Shown here: positions 41,591 to 50,732 of the stretch, piece after piece
Numbering within the stretch: position 1 is the stretch's first letter
How the letters are laid out: every line of letters begins with the position of its first letter
NCBI RefSeq assembly: GCF_900176885.1
Contig: NZ_LT839648.1
Location: 895,049-959,048 of the forward strand
DNA from: Oceanobacillus senegalensis
GTDB taxonomy: Bacteria > Bacillota > Bacilli > Bacillales > Amphibacillaceae
Length of the DNA stretch: 64,000 nucleotides
Direction: 5' to 3'
The notes under the pieces: model-generated
Seen by the model: only the letters and a program-made list of their open reading frames with translations
The model's database searches: none
Told to the model about the DNA's origin: nothing
Position numbers and translations under genes: made by a program

Positions 41591-43033
41591 TTAAACAGAC
41601 AAAAAATCTTCAGCTTTTTCTTTAGGTGGTTTAGTTATTAGGCTAACACTGATGTACAGGAAGGTGGATAGAATAATTCCCCATAGTCCCGAAGAGAGAC
41701 CCAATGGCTTGAGTTGCGTAAATTCAATTACAATCACTACTAATCCACTAATGATAACACTGGTGAGAACTGCTGGGGCAGTTCCTCGCCTCCAGAAAAA
41801 AGCACCAATGATTGCTGGTACAACGACTAACAGACCTGCCGAAGATGAAACAGATAATACAGCTATTAAGTTAATCTCTAGCTGTGCGAACAAGAATGCA
41901 AGAGCTGCAATGATAGGAATAATGATTTTTCCCACATGAAGCTGCATTCTATCACTAGAGTCTATGTTTATGTTTCCATAAATATCTCTAGCAAATAAAG
42001 ATGACAATGTCAGAAGAATAGAATCAATTGTTGAAATGGCAGCTGCCATAATACCAACCATCACAATTACACCTAATATCGGTGGTACCAAATCAGATTG
42101 TAGTACATAAGGAGTAGCCATATCTGCCTTCTCTAAACTTGGGAACATAATTAATGCTGAATATCCCCAAACAACAGCAACGATTGTATATATAAAGCCA
42201 AAAATTAAAAACCCCATAAGCATATGTCTTAAACTCTTTAGTGATGCTGGCATGTACAATCTTTGGCTTACTTGTGGATTGGAAAGGCTGAAGAAGAACC
42301 AAGGAATCGTTAAGCCTAAGAAATTTAAAAAGTTGAAAAAGCCGTTGCCTGGTACTGTTAAGTATTCTGGATAGTTCGTTTCAAGTGTATGAACAAAACT
42401 ATTAATCCCACCTAATCCTTGTATTAATACGATGACAACAATCGTTGCAGTGATAATCATGAATAAAGCTTGTAAAGAATCTGTCCAAGCAACAGAACGT
42501 ATTCCTGCTATATAAGAAAATAAAAGTGCTAGTAGTGTTGCAAGAATTACTCCTGTTGAATAGGAAATCGCATTATTTGTAACACCTTGCATAAGATAAC
42601 CAACACCGGATAATTGAACGGCACTGTATGGTATTAGAAAAATTAAACTTGAAATAGCGGTAATAACTGCTACTCCTTTGTTTTGATAACGATCCCCTAA
42701 CATTTCTGATGGAGTTACATACCCGAACTTTTTCCCAACTTTCCAAAACCTTGGTCCAAAAAAAGCAACAAGAGTAACCCCCATCAGGTAAATTAGCTCG
42801 AATCCGAGTGCACCTACACCACCATTATAAGTAAGTCCAGCTAATCCTACTAACATAAAGGCACTATAGGTTGTTGCACTATAACTAAGTGCAGACACAA
42901 ACCCATTCATTTTACGATCTCCAAGAAAATAACTGTTCATATTATTTTGTTTACCTGACCTAGAAAGAACAGCTATAATAATCGCTATGATGACATATAT
43001 GGTGATAGCCCACCAGACAATCGTGGAACTCAT
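41591..43033 (-). CDS. Sodium:solute symporter (SSS family)
   Basis: 480-residue transporter with about 13 helices. SSS motifs include YFLGDRKMNGFVSALSYSATTYSAFMLVG (Na+ site region), GIRSVAWTDSLQALFMI and SNPQVSQRLYMPASLKSLRH. The pattern is nearest to the pantothenate/amino-acid-like branch (PanF/YodF) rather than PutP. The substrate cannot be read from the sequence. It overlaps a small membrane protein gene upstream (ATGA), an arrangement typical of SSS carriers that need a small partner. The operon is preceded by a perfect palindromic operator. Confidence 0.88.
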   Translation of the reverse strand: MSSTIVWWAITIYVIIAIIIAVLSRSGKQNNMNSYFLGDRKMNGFVSALSYSATTYSAFMLVGLAGLTYNGGVGALGFELIYLMGVTLVAFFGPRFWKVGKKFGYVTPSEMLGDRYQNKGVAVITAISSLIFLIPYSAVQLSGVGYLMQGVTNNAISYSTGVILATLLALLFSYIAGIRSVAWTDSLQALFMIITATIVVIVLIQGLGGINSFVHTLETNYPEYLTVPGNGFFNFLNFLGLTIPWFFFSLSNPQVSQRLYMPASLKSLRHMLMGFLIFGFIYTIVAVVWGYSALIMFPSLEKADMATPYVLQSDLVPPILGVIVMVGIMAAAISTIDSILLTLSSLFARDIYGNINIDSSDRMQLHVGKIIIPIIAALAFLFAQLEINLIAVLSVSSSAGLLVVVPAIIGAFFWRRGTAPAVLTSVIISGLVVIVIEFTQLKPLGLSSGLWGIILSTFLYISVSLITKPPKEKAEDFLSV

Positions 43034-43218
43034 TCTTCTTTACCCCAATTCTTTGTTAAAATATAATTAATAACGATAACGATTAATGTAAGGAACGTCC
43101 ATAATAAAAAACTACCATACCACTTTGCAACATTTGAAAGCACTGTATAGGGTAGAATATAAGAAATAAATAAAATTAATAAAATGAAAGCAGCCCATTT
43201 CTCCTCATTTAAATTCAA
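43030..43218 (-). CDS. Small two-helix membrane protein, partner of the symporter
   Basis: 62 residues with two hydrophobic helices (about 9-27 and 33-55) and charged ends. It resembles the small proteins (DUF3311 or YhdT-like) encoded just ahead of SSS symporters. Its stop overlaps the symporter start by four bases, implying coupled translation at a fixed ratio. The start is behind AAATGAGGAG-type spacing on the minus strand (GGGGGG upstream of the leader). Role as an accessory subunit is inferred from coupling. Confidence 0.75.
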   Translation of the reverse strand: MNLNEEKWAAFILLILFISYILPYTVLSNVAKWYGSFLLWTFLTLIVIVINYILTKNWGKEE

Positions 43219-43299
43219 ATAAACCCCCCCAATCTGTTATATATTGAGAACTTCCTATTATATTTACCAATCCGGTATCTAATTATTCCTTTTAAAAGC

Positions 43300-43323
43300 T
43301 TAATGTGAATATATTCACATTAA
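43300..43323. promoter_or_regulatory. Perfect 24-bp palindrome with a CRP/FNR-type core
   Basis: The core TGTGAATATATTCACA fits TGTGA-N6-TCACA, the target of Fnr, ArcR and other CRP-family regulators; the symmetry extends four bases on each side. It lies about 80 bp upstream of the small membrane protein/symporter pair and so is well placed to control it in response to oxygen or a CRP-like signal. Confidence 0.65.
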
Positions 43324-43471
43324 ATAAAAGCGTTTATCATGTGTTCAGAATAATTATAGCAAATTAACCAATTCTTAGAAACACTTACTTTAGGGTAAGA
43401 AGGAAGAGAGAGGAGAGGCGTGACTTTATTTGTGGAAAGTGAAATAGGTTAAGGGGGAAGAATGGAATGAG

Positions 43472-43615
43472 TTAATCATTCATTTCTTCCCATTGTTTTT
43501 TAACTTGTTTTAGTGCTAACTCCAATATTTGATCATAATCAGTTTCTCTACTCGTTATGACATTGGTATGATACGACTGCCCTTCATAATCAACCGTTAC
43601 ATTTACTTGAATCAT
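43472..43615 (-). CDS. BA3454-like stress-response miniprotein
   Basis: 47 residues beginning MIQVNVTVDYEGQSYHTNVIT and ending with a helical ALKQVKKQWEEMND. This pattern (two strands, then a KQV-K-QW helix) fits the small BA3454-type family of Bacillus, labelled stress-response by annotation; no mechanism is known to me. AAGGAGT lies eight bases upstream of ATG, supporting a real gene. It stands alone. Confidence 0.72.
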   Translation of the reverse strand: MIQVNVTVDYEGQSYHTNVITSRETDYDQILELALKQVKKQWEEMND

Positions 43616-44308
43616 ACATAACACTCCTTATATCTTTGTTGAATTTATAATTTTTAAATAATTTCCATTTTTAATGAAATTATAGGGTAAGGATATGAAT
43701 GTGTCAATAATGTGAACAAATATTTTACATTTATACCTTACAGTATATGCAAATGAAATTTATATTAGTATTGAATTGGCCTATTTATTATGCCAGTTAC
43801 GATTTGATAAAGGATATTAAACTTGTAATTCCTTAAGTTGAAAGATAATTGACATGAATACAAATATACCATTTTAAAAATATGACTATATTAAATTTGA
43901 TTAAGCCAAATATGAATGAGTAAAGAATACTATTATTCCTTCAATGAATTAATTTGTAGCAAGATGATATAGAAAGTCTGATAATCTTAAACTAAGTCCA
44001 TGCTTCCTTTATCATCTGTCTTTATTATTGTTATAATCGTAGTGTTAAATGGAAGGTATTAGGTGATCTATCTACCTTATAAAAGAATAGGGGTTACTTG
44101 AATAGCTTAACGTACTAATCTAAAAAATAACCTTAATTGATACTATTTGTCGAATGATTGGTCCTATTTACAATATGGTTTATTTATCATAAGACGATAT
44201 CGCTTCATCCTAAGAAGAATCCATTTTTGGTTCACTACGTAGGATGGTTTATGTATGGTCTATCGCCTAATATGCAAAATAATGAAAAAGGGAGAAAGGA
44301 ACTGGGGG
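43616..44308. other. Gene-free AT-rich gap of about 690 bases
   Basis: No ORF with a ribosome site, no RNA gene and no repeat copy is visible on either strand. Only small inverted repeats are seen (for example CATCCTA/TAGGATG spanning 44206-44247). It may contain the decayed remains of a gene. Confidence 0.5.
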
Positions 44309-44884
44309 TTACCTTCTGAATAGCCATTGGAAGAAAGTTTTTCTTTGTTTAAATTTTTCTTCCTCCTCTGAAGCTGCAGCAATGAGTCGTTGTGTTTCTA
44401 ACCTTTCCGTAATGGTTCGCATCAATTCCTTATCTCGTTCACTTAACCATTCGTTAATAACTTCCTGCTGTTTATCTAATCGTTCCATTAAACCATGAAT
44501 TAATTCATTTTGATTTCGAATTAACCTTATTATTTCTTCATGGTTTGCACTATTATTTTTATCCATTGGTTCAACTAAACTAGGAGTGTTGGCGGTTTCT
44601 ATCTCATTTGTTTCCTCGGTAGATACTTTTTCCATGACTATTTTGGTAGCCTGTTCTACGGTAATATTGGTTTTATCTCTTAATTCTTTTAGATATCGTA
44701 TTGCTACGATATCCCTATCTACAAATAATCTTGCATTATTTTTATTCTTGAAAAATTTATATCCGGATTTTTCCATATGCTGTGCATATTTCCTTACTGT
44801 TGTTACACCCATGTCAAGCATTGCAGCGATTTCGCTTGTCGAATAAGCTTTCTCTGTCGTATTCATAGCATTTTGCATATCCAT
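44309..44884 (-). CDS. MerR-type HTH, coiled-coil protein (DUF3967-like)
   Basis: 191 residues. Residues 12-75 form a MerR-like winged helix (YSTSEIAAMLDMGVTTVRKYAQHMEKSGYKF, then RLFVDRDIVAIRYLKEL). A linker leads to a coiled coil (about 110-175) and a DUF3967-like end (SERDKELMRTITERLETQRLIAAA) with a basic tail FFQWLFRR. The design recalls RacA-type DNA anchors and plasmid or phage proteins of Bacillus. DNA binding is likely; the target is unknown. Two ATGs (44884, 44878) share one GGGG ribosome site, so the start is uncertain by two codons. Isolated between a gene-free gap and a dispersed repeat. Confidence 0.75.
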   Translation of the reverse strand: MDMQNAMNTTEKAYSTSEIAAMLDMGVTTVRKYAQHMEKSGYKFFKNKNNARLFVDRDIVAIRYLKELRDKTNITVEQATKIVMEKVSTEETNEIETANTPSLVEPMDKNNSANHEEIIRLIRNQNELIHGLMERLDKQQEVINEWLSERDKELMRTITERLETQRLIAAASEEEEKFKQRKTFFQWLFRR

Positions 44885-44996
44885 ATCACCCCTTACTATA
44901 ACATTCTACATTTTATTTCGTTTTCCTTTAGAGTTAATAGTTAATCGTAGGACAAAATTCGATAATAATTGTAATCGTGAGACCTACGGTATATGT

Positions 44997-45051
44997 TTTA
45001 TCGCAGGTTAAGGGGCAGTAATACCCCCACTGATTGAAGATTCACTCTTTA
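44997..45051 (+). repeat. Dispersed intergenic repeat, copy 6 (shortest complete form)
   Basis: About 55 bp: left end TTTATCGCAGGTTAAGG is joined directly by a GGGG/CCCC hairpin to the right end ACTGATTGAAGATTCACT. It shows the minimal unit shared by all copies. Confidence 0.75.
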
Positions 45052-45061
45052 TTTTAATTCA

Positions 45062-45118
45062 TTGACATATGTTATTTTTTTATGGTAAATTATACTTAAT
45101 TAAAAATATCTTAATTAA
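45062..45118 (+). promoter_or_regulatory. Promoter and candidate operator of the dioxygenase gene
   Basis: TTGACA (45062-45067) with TAAATT 18 bp downstream (45086-45091), followed by two TTAATTAA palindromes (45096-45103, 45111-45118) seven bases apart. MhqR/MarR-type repressors control such dioxygenases in B. subtilis; this operator sequence is inferred from symmetry only. Confidence 0.5.
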
Positions 45119-45159
45119 TTATATGAGTAGGAATTATGTTTATAATTGGAGGAGTATAA

Positions 45160-46143
45160 ATGAATGGCTTAAAAGGAATGCACCATGTGACAGCTATCAC
45201 AAGCAGTGCTGAAGAGAATTATAAATTTTTTACGTATGTATTGGGAATGCGTTTAGTTAAGAAGACAGTGAATCAAGACGACATTCAAACCTACCATCTA
45301 TTTTTTGCGGATGATAAGGGAAACCCTGGTACAGACATAACATTTTTTGATTTCCCTAACATACCAAAAGGTACTCATGGTACAAACGAAATTTACAAAA
45401 CATCTTTCCGTGTACCAAGTGATGAGGCATTAGAATATTGGGTAAAGAGATTTGATAGATTGGAAGTTCGACACGGTGGGATTAAAGATCAATTTGGTGT
45501 CAAAACACTTTCCTTTGTCGATTTTGATGACCAACAGTATCAATTAGTTTCCGATGAAAATATGGACGGTGTAGCACCTGGTGTACCCTGGCAAAAGGGC
45601 CCGATTCCATTAGAATATGCCATCACAGGCTTGGGTCCAATTCATGTCCGTATTGCAAACTTTGATTATTTTAAAGAAATGATGGAAAAGGTACTTGAGT
45701 TTAAAGAAATCGATAAGAAAGGCTCTTTACATTTATTTGAAGTTGGAGAAGGTGGTAATGGAGCGAGAGTAATTGTTGAAGAGAATGTAGTTTTACCGCA
45801 AGCACGCCAAGGTTATGGTACAGTTCATCATGCTGCCTTTCGAGTAGAGGACAAGGATGTTTTAGAGTATTGGATTGACCGTATGGCTAAATTTGGTTTT
45901 CAAACTTCCGGATTTGTTGATCGCTTCTACTTTAAATCATTATATGCGAGAGTTGCTCCGTACATTTTATTTGAGTTTGCAACAGATGGTCCAGGATTTA
46001 TGGATGATGAACCATATGAAACACTTGGTGAAAAATTAGCTTTGCCACCATTTTTCGAATCGAAACGAGAGCAAATCGAGGGCTTAGTACGACCTATAGA
46101 TACCGTAAGAAGTACGAAAGAATTTGAAAAAGAATATGAATAA
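45160..46143 (+). CDS. Ring-cleaving dioxygenase of the MhqA/MhqO type
   Basis: 327 residues of the vicinal-oxygen-chelate (glyoxalase) superfamily, with two paired halves. Metal ligands fit the usual pattern: His in GMHHVTAI, His in GPIHVRIANF or GTVHHAAFRV and Glu in ILFEFATDGPGF. B. subtilis MhqO/MhqA relatives act on hydroquinone- or catechol-like compounds and are induced by quinone stress. GGAGG lies eight bases ahead of ATG. Monocistronic, sharing a terminator with maf. Confidence 0.9.
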   Translation: MNGLKGMHHVTAITSSAEENYKFFTYVLGMRLVKKTVNQDDIQTYHLFFADDKGNPGTDITFFDFPNIPKGTHGTNEIYKTSFRVPSDEALEYWVKRFDRLEVRHGGIKDQFGVKTLSFVDFDDQQYQLVSDENMDGVAPGVPWQKGPIPLEYAITGLGPIHVRIANFDYFKEMMEKVLEFKEIDKKGSLHLFEVGEGGNGARVIVEENVVLPQARQGYGTVHHAAFRVEDKDVLEYWIDRMAKFGFQTSGFVDRFYFKSLYARVAPYILFEFATDGPGFMDDEPYETLGEKLALPPFFESKREQIEGLVRPIDTVRSTKEFEKEYE

Positions 46144-46184
46144 AAATCAGCCGTCTACTTTTTTAGGGACGGCTGATTTTTTTA
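46142..46184. terminator. Bidirectional terminator between dioxygenase and maf
   Basis: AAATCAGCCGTC pairs with GACGGCTGATTT around an 11-base loop; A-rich left and seven-T right. It touches the maf stop codon. Confidence 0.92.
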
Positions 46185-46751
46185 AATGTTCAACCCAAGT
46201 TTCTTTAACTCACGTATAACTCTAGCGACTGGTAAACCGACTACTGAAAAATAATCACCGTTTATTTTTTTTACAAGATACGCTCCAAGCTCTTGTATCC
46301 CATAAGATCCAGCCTTATCCATTGGTTCACCGGTTTCAATGTAATTCCAGATTTCTATGTCTGTGAGTGGCCAAAATTCAACAATTGTTTCTTCGTAAAA
46401 GGAAACGATTTGTTTGCCTTTTAATATAGATACACCAGTCAGTACAGAGTGTTCGCGGTCTGACAATTGTTTAAGCGTATGAAAGGCATCTTTTTTCGTT
46501 TTCGGTTTTCCTAATATTTGTCCATCAAGTTGAACAATGGTATCCGCTCCGATTACAAAGGCATCCGGATATTTATTTGCAATAGTAGAAGCCTTTTGAT
46601 TAGCTAGTGACATGACAATTTCGCTAGGCGGTAATGTTTTATCAACCGTTTCTTTTACATTACTGACAATAACATCAAATGTAAGATGAAGGTTTTCTAA
46701 TAATTCTTTTCTCCGTGGTGAACTTGAAGCGAGAATAAGCTGCTGTTCCAT
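46182..46751 (-). CDS. maf: Maf nucleoside triphosphate pyrophosphatase
   Basis: 189 residues, equal to B. subtilis Maf. It hydrolyses dTTP/UTP and modified nucleotides and is tied to septum formation and cell-cycle arrest. Motifs are LILASSSPRRKELL at the start, VIGADTIV (catalytic Asp) and KAGSYGIQELGA. ATG at 46751 is chosen over 46760 because of spacing from AAAGGA. In B. subtilis maf heads the mreBCD/radC region; here it stands alone, which is a rearrangement. Confidence 0.95.
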   Translation of the reverse strand: MEQQLILASSSPRRKELLENLHLTFDVIVSNVKETVDKTLPPSEIVMSLANQKASTIANKYPDAFVIGADTIVQLDGQILGKPKTKKDAFHTLKQLSDREHSVLTGVSILKGKQIVSFYEETIVEFWPLTDIEIWNYIETGEPMDKAGSYGIQELGAYLVKKINGDYFSVVGLPVARVIRELKKLGLNI

Positions 46752-46931
46752 TTTTACCATTTTCCTTTCAGGTTAGCTATATTTTAATAGTTAAGTTATG
46801 GTATCAAACTGAGAACTTTAAGACAACATTTTCCTTTTTTGGATTAGGACTGCATTAGATGACTACATATTATATTTGCAGAATATTCTACCATCCTATA
46901 AACTGTTTATATAAGAAAGGGGATGAGTAAA

Positions 46932-47789
46932 GTGGAGAAGTTACATGTTGGTAGAGCGACTCTAACTTGGCTTAAGGGTGGTGTAACCTTTTTAGATGGA
47001 GGTGCCATGTTTGGGGTGGTCCCAAAGGCGCTTTGGAGTAAAAAGTACCCACATAATGATAAAAATCAAATTGAATTACGAACAGATCCAATTTTATTAC
47101 AATTGGATGGAAAGAATGTATTGATCGAATCAGGACTTGGCAGAAATAAATTTTCAGATAAGCAAATTAGAAATTTTGGAATTAAAGAAGAATCTTTTAT
47201 AGAAGATTCACTTAAAGAGCTTGATTTAACAGTTGATGATATTGATATTGTTTTAATGACACATTTACATTATGATCATGCTTCCGGTCTAACGAAAAAG
47301 GTCGGGGAGGATGAATATGAGTCTGTCTTTAAGAATGCTACTATCTATACTTCAGCAATTGAATGGAGTGAGGTGCGTAATCCGAATATTAGATCCATTA
47401 ATACATACTGGGAAGAAAACTGGCAGCCTATTGAGGAACAGGTGGAAACCTTTGCTGATCAGATGGAAATTGTAAAGGGACTTCGAATGATTCATACGGG
47501 TGGACATAGTGATGGACATGCTATTCTTGTGTTTGAGGATAAGGATGAAACTTTCATCCATATGGCTGATTTGATGCCAACACATGGACATCAGAATAAA
47601 TTATGGGCTTTGGCATATGATGATTATCCAGTAACCTCAGTACATGAGAAAGAAAATTGGATGGAGTATGGATATAAGAAAGAAGCGTGGTATACATTTT
47701 ATCATGATGCTTATTACCGAGCTATCAAATTTGATACTTCAGGTATGAAGGTGGATGAAGTCAAGCGCATCCGTTATGATTATTTATAA
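46932..47789 (+). CDS. ytnP: MBL-fold hydrolase, YtnP-like lactonase
   Basis: 285-residue metallo-beta-lactamase-fold enzyme. The THLHYDHASG zinc motif (about residue 110), HTGGHSDGHA and HMADLMPTHGH are in place. B. subtilis YtnP degrades N-acyl homoserine lactones and a Streptomyces signal; the match in length and N-terminus is close. GTG at 46932 is preferred: AAAGGGG lies nine bases upstream and the resulting MEKLHVG matches YtnP, whereas ATG at 46923 overlaps the ribosome site. It marks the start of the segment collinear with B. subtilis. Confidence 0.9.
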   Translation: MEKLHVGRATLTWLKGGVTFLDGGAMFGVVPKALWSKKYPHNDKNQIELRTDPILLQLDGKNVLIESGLGRNKFSDKQIRNFGIKEESFIEDSLKELDLTVDDIDIVLMTHLHYDHASGLTKKVGEDEYESVFKNATIYTSAIEWSEVRNPNIRSINTYWEENWQPIEEQVETFADQMEIVKGLRMIHTGGHSDGHAILVFEDKDETFIHMADLMPTHGHQNKLWALAYDDYPVTSVHEKENWMEYGYKKEAWYTFYHDAYYRAIKFDTSGMKVDEVKRIRYDYL

Positions 47790-47796
47790 AACAATT

Positions 47797-47840
47797 AAAG
47801 CTGCTCCATAAATTTAAGAAGAGCAGCTTTATTGTTTTTT
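47797..47840. terminator. Terminator after ytnP
   Basis: AAAGCTGCTC pairs with GAGCAGCTTT across 14 bases, followed by ATTGTTTTTT. Confidence 0.9.
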
Positions 47841-47852
47841 CGGATTATAAAA

Positions 47853-48170
47853 TCACTCATTTGTTTTATTGGATGAAATAATAGCACCTGTTTGTGCATC
47901 AACATAGAATTCAAATTGTACGTTATCACCATCAATGTTTCGAGTTATTCCGCCTCTATAAGCATTATAAACAATTCCATTTTTATGTACTTCTTCTGGT
48001 TTCATATAAATCCAAGAACCACTTATAGGACCCGATTTTTTAAACGCTTCCTTTGCAGTTTTTAAAGCATTTTCCGGGCTAACCTTTTGTCTCGCACCTA
48101 TTTGTTGTTTGGTTACATAACCAATCGTAAAGCCCACCCCTAAAGCTAGTAAAATATTACGTTTTTTCAT
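47853..48170 (-). CDS. PepSY-domain protein, YtzB-like
   Basis: 105 residues: a short hydrophobic start (NILLALGVGFTIGYVT) serving as membrane anchor or uncleaved signal, and one PepSY domain (SPENALKTAKEAFKKSG to FYVDAQTGAIISS). PepSY domains often inhibit peptidases. The gene lies between ytnP and ytoP as ytzB does in B. subtilis, which supports the assignment. Strong ribosome site (GGGAGG). Confidence 0.85.
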   Translation of the reverse strand: MKKRNILLALGVGFTIGYVTKQQIGARQKVSPENALKTAKEAFKKSGPISGSWIYMKPEEVHKNGIVYNAYRGGITRNIDGDNVQFEFYVDAQTGAIISSNKTNE

Positions 48171-48363
48171 GTTTCTGCCTCCCTGGATAAGTATAAATGT
48201 CTATTCGGTTGCTTGTCCTAATAAGTTCTCTGTTTACGCATATCTTATATAATTATAAGTATAACTTATCCTTTCCTAAAATGAAATAACAAGGTCAACA
48301 CTGGATAAAATTCATGATAATCCGTTATACTTAATACGTACTTAATAAAGTGGAGGTATCGGT

Positions 48364-49428
48364 ATGAATCAGGAAACCCTTGATTTATTTAAAAATCTGA
48401 CTGAGTTGCAAGGTGCGCCTGGCAATGAACATCGAGTTAGAGAATTTATGCAGAGTGAATTAAGAAAGTATTCAGATGAGTTGATCCAAGACAATCTTGG
48501 TGGTGTATTTGGTGTGAAACATGGTCATGGGCCAAAAGTGATGGTGGCCGGACACATGGATGAAGTTGGTTTTATGGTAACACAAATTACCGAAAACGGG
48601 ATGCTTCGTTTTCAGCCGTTAGGAGGCTGGTGGAACCAGGTTATGTTAGCACAACGTATGCAAGTCATGACCAAAAACGGACCTGTTATTGGTGTGATTG
48701 GATCTATTCCACCACATCTATTAACTGAATCACAACGGAAGAAACCTATGGAAATAAAGAATATGCTAATTGATATTGGTGCGGATAACAGGGAAGATGT
48801 AGAAAGAATTGGCGTGAAACCAGGTGATTCTATCGTACCTGTCACACCATTTGAGCCAATGGCTAATGAGAAAAAAATTATGGCAAAAGCTTGGGATAAT
48901 CGTTATGGCTGTGGTTTATCTATTGAGCTTCTAAAAGAACTGAAGGATGAGACACTTCCTAACGAATTATATTCTGGTGCGACAGTTCAGGAGGAAGTAG
49001 GCTTAAGGGGATCTAAAGTTGCAGCTAACATGATTAAGCCGGACATATCCTATGTACTTGATGCTTCGCCAGCCAATGATGCATCTGGTGATAAAACAGC
49101 ATTTGGACAATTAGGAAAAGGTGCTCTTTTACGAATTTTTGATAGAACGATGATTACACATCAAGGAATGAAGGAATTTATACTGGATACAGCAGAATCA
49201 AACGATATTCCTTATCAATATTTTATTTCACAAGGTGGAACAGATGCAGGAAGTATTCACTTATCAAATGATGGTGTACCAAGTGCTGTTATTGGTATTT
49301 GTTCTCGTTATATTCATACATCTGCTTCCATTATTCATGTAGATGATTATGCAGCGGCTAAAGAATTACTTGTTAAATTAGTGAAAACAACGGATCAAAA
49401 TACGGTAGAGCAAATCCGCTCTAAGTAA
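48364..49428 (+). CDS. ytoP: M42 family glutamyl aminopeptidase, YtoP-like
   Basis: 354-residue cobalt/zinc aminopeptidase of the M42 (FrvX) family. Metal and catalytic residues are in [31 protein letters not shown] and [12 protein letters not shown]42 enzymes form large tetrahedral complexes that trim peptides in the cytosol. The start is behind GTGGAGG. Position matches ytoP in B. subtilis. Confidence 0.93.
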   Translation: MNQETLDLFKNLTELQGAPGNEHRVREFMQSELRKYSDELIQDNLGGVFGVKHGHGPKVMVAGHMDEVGFMVTQITENGMLRFQPLGGWWNQVMLAQRMQVMTKNGPVIGVIGSIPPHLLTESQRKKPMEIKNMLIDIGADNREDVERIGVKPGDSIVPVTPFEPMANEKKIMAKAWDNRYGCGLSIELLKELKDETLPNELYSGATVQEEVGLRGSKVAANMIKPDISYVLDASPANDASGDKTAFGQLGKGALLRIFDRTMITHQGMKEFILDTAESNDIPYQYFISQGGTDAGSIHLSNDGVPSAVIGICSRYIHTSASIIHVDDYAAAKELLVKLVKTTDQNTVEQIRSK

Positions 49429-49436
49429 AACATTAA

Positions 49437-49472
49437 AGTAACTGCTGTCAATTTTGGCGCAGTTATTTTTTG
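49437..49472 (+). terminator. Terminator after ytoP
   Basis: AGTAACTGC pairs with GCAGTTAT across a 13-base loop, then a T run. Confidence 0.8.
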
Positions 49473-49511
49473 TTTGCGTTGTTTATCAAACGAGAATTAA
49501 AGGAGTAAAAA

Positions 49512-50018
49512 ATGAAAATTGTAATTGGTTCAAAAAATCCTACAAAAATTAATGCTGTAGAAGAAGTTTTTCCGGAATTAGAAGTTTCTTCCAAGGATGT
49601 ACCTTCCAAAGTTGCTGCTCAACCTTTTTCAGATGAAGAAACAAGACATGGTGCTATTAATCGAGCAAAACAGTGCAAAGATATATCAAAAGGAACAATA
49701 GGAATAGGGCTTGAGGGTGGTGTTATGTATGTCGAGGATGAGCTATATTTATGTAATTGGGGGGCATTAGTGACAGAGGATGAACAAATTTTTACAGCAA
49801 GTGGAGCTCGAATAAAATTGCCTAAAGAAATAGATGAACAGTTAAAGAGAGGATTAGAATTGGGAGATATAATGGATGATTATGCTAAACGTGAAAATGT
49901 TCGTAAAAATGAAGGAACGATAGGAATCTTTACAAATGACCTCGTTTCAAGAAAAAACATGTTCCAACACGTTGTTAAATTGCTAAGGGGACAGTGGGAA
50001 TACTGGGAAAAGCCTTAG
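49512..50018 (+). CDS. DUF84 (YjjX-type) inosine/xanthosine triphosphatase
   Basis: 168 residues of the DUF84/YjjX family, which removes damaged purine triphosphates (ITP, XTP). Motifs are IGSKNPTKINAVEEVF at the start and IGIGLEGGVMY (metal-binding Glu) with RKNEGTIGIFTND. The ribosome site is AAAGGAG. It is inserted between ytoP and ytoQ relative to the B. subtilis order as I remember it. Confidence 0.88.
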   Translation: MKIVIGSKNPTKINAVEEVFPELEVSSKDVPSKVAAQPFSDEETRHGAINRAKQCKDISKGTIGIGLEGGVMYVEDELYLCNWGALVTEDEQIFTASGARIKLPKEIDEQLKRGLELGDIMDDYAKRENVRKNEGTIGIFTNDLVSRKNMFQHVVKLLRGQWEYWEKP

Positions 50019-50081
50019 AGCGTGATAATTAGATGTCTAGTACCTAATTATACAATCATGGAACAGTAAGTATCCTATTCT

Positions 50082-50125
50082 AATACACGTAGCTTCTTTT
50101 CGAGATATGAGGAGCTACGTGTATT
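50082..50125. terminator. 13-bp perfect inverted repeat between convergent genes
   Basis: AATACACGTAGCT and AGCTACGTGTATT enclose 18 bases. There is no T run on either strand, so it may be a weak terminator or a protein-binding site. Confidence 0.55.
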
Positions 50126-50138
50126 CAAGTTAGATCAT

Positions 50139-50579
50139 CTATTCATATATATATGCTAGAACATCTAGGGCTTGGTCAACGGTTTCTACCGTTACATTGG
50201 CTTTATTTGATAGTTCTTTTAAAGGATGTATTAATGAGGAAGGTCTTACTATAATTGTTGGTTTATTCATCGTGATTGCAGCACTTGCATCCATTGCAGT
50301 ATTCCACTGCTTGTATTGTTCACCAAATAATGCAATAACGACATCAGCTTTCTGCAAGAGTACCTGTGTTCTAAGGTTATTAATGTCAGAGGCTGCATCA
50401 TCTTTATATAATGGACTAGGTTGTTCCCCTAAGATATCTTCTCCGATGCTATCAGATCGGTCGTGACTAGTTTGTGGTCCAACAAATTTGATAGGAAGTT
50501 TTTTCTCCTTTGCTTTCTCTGCTACTAGGTTACGCCAGTCATCGTGTATCTGTCCGGCTAAATATACTACTAACTCCAT
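50139..50579 (-). CDS. ytoQ: YtoQ family protein
   Basis: 146 residues beginning MELVVYLAGQIHDDWR, the hallmark of YtoQ proteins, with a nucleoside 2-deoxyribosyltransferase-like alpha/beta layout (ADVVIALFGEQYKQWNTAMDASAA). No reaction is established for the family. Strong GGAGG site. It lies near ytoP and ytpP as in B. subtilis. Confidence 0.9.
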   Translation of the reverse strand: MELVVYLAGQIHDDWRNLVAEKAKEKKLPIKFVGPQTSHDRSDSIGEDILGEQPSPLYKDDAASDINNLRTQVLLQKADVVIALFGEQYKQWNTAMDASAAITMNKPTIIVRPSSLIHPLKELSNKANVTVETVDQALDVLAYIYE

Positions 50580-50732
50580 ATAATCTCCTCCTAATTAGTA
50601 TCTATTTGCATATGTTAAATGAATTTTGATAAAATTTCCAATAAATTGCTTTTAACTCTAGGATTTTATCCCTGCTCTATTTTTAGTAATATATGAATAG
50701 TGTAGACCAATTATTATATGGAGGATAAAATA

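Noticed and set aside
43322-43336. cre site next to the CRP-type palindrome
   Set aside because: AAAAGCGTTTATC has three mismatches to the consensus in both orientations.
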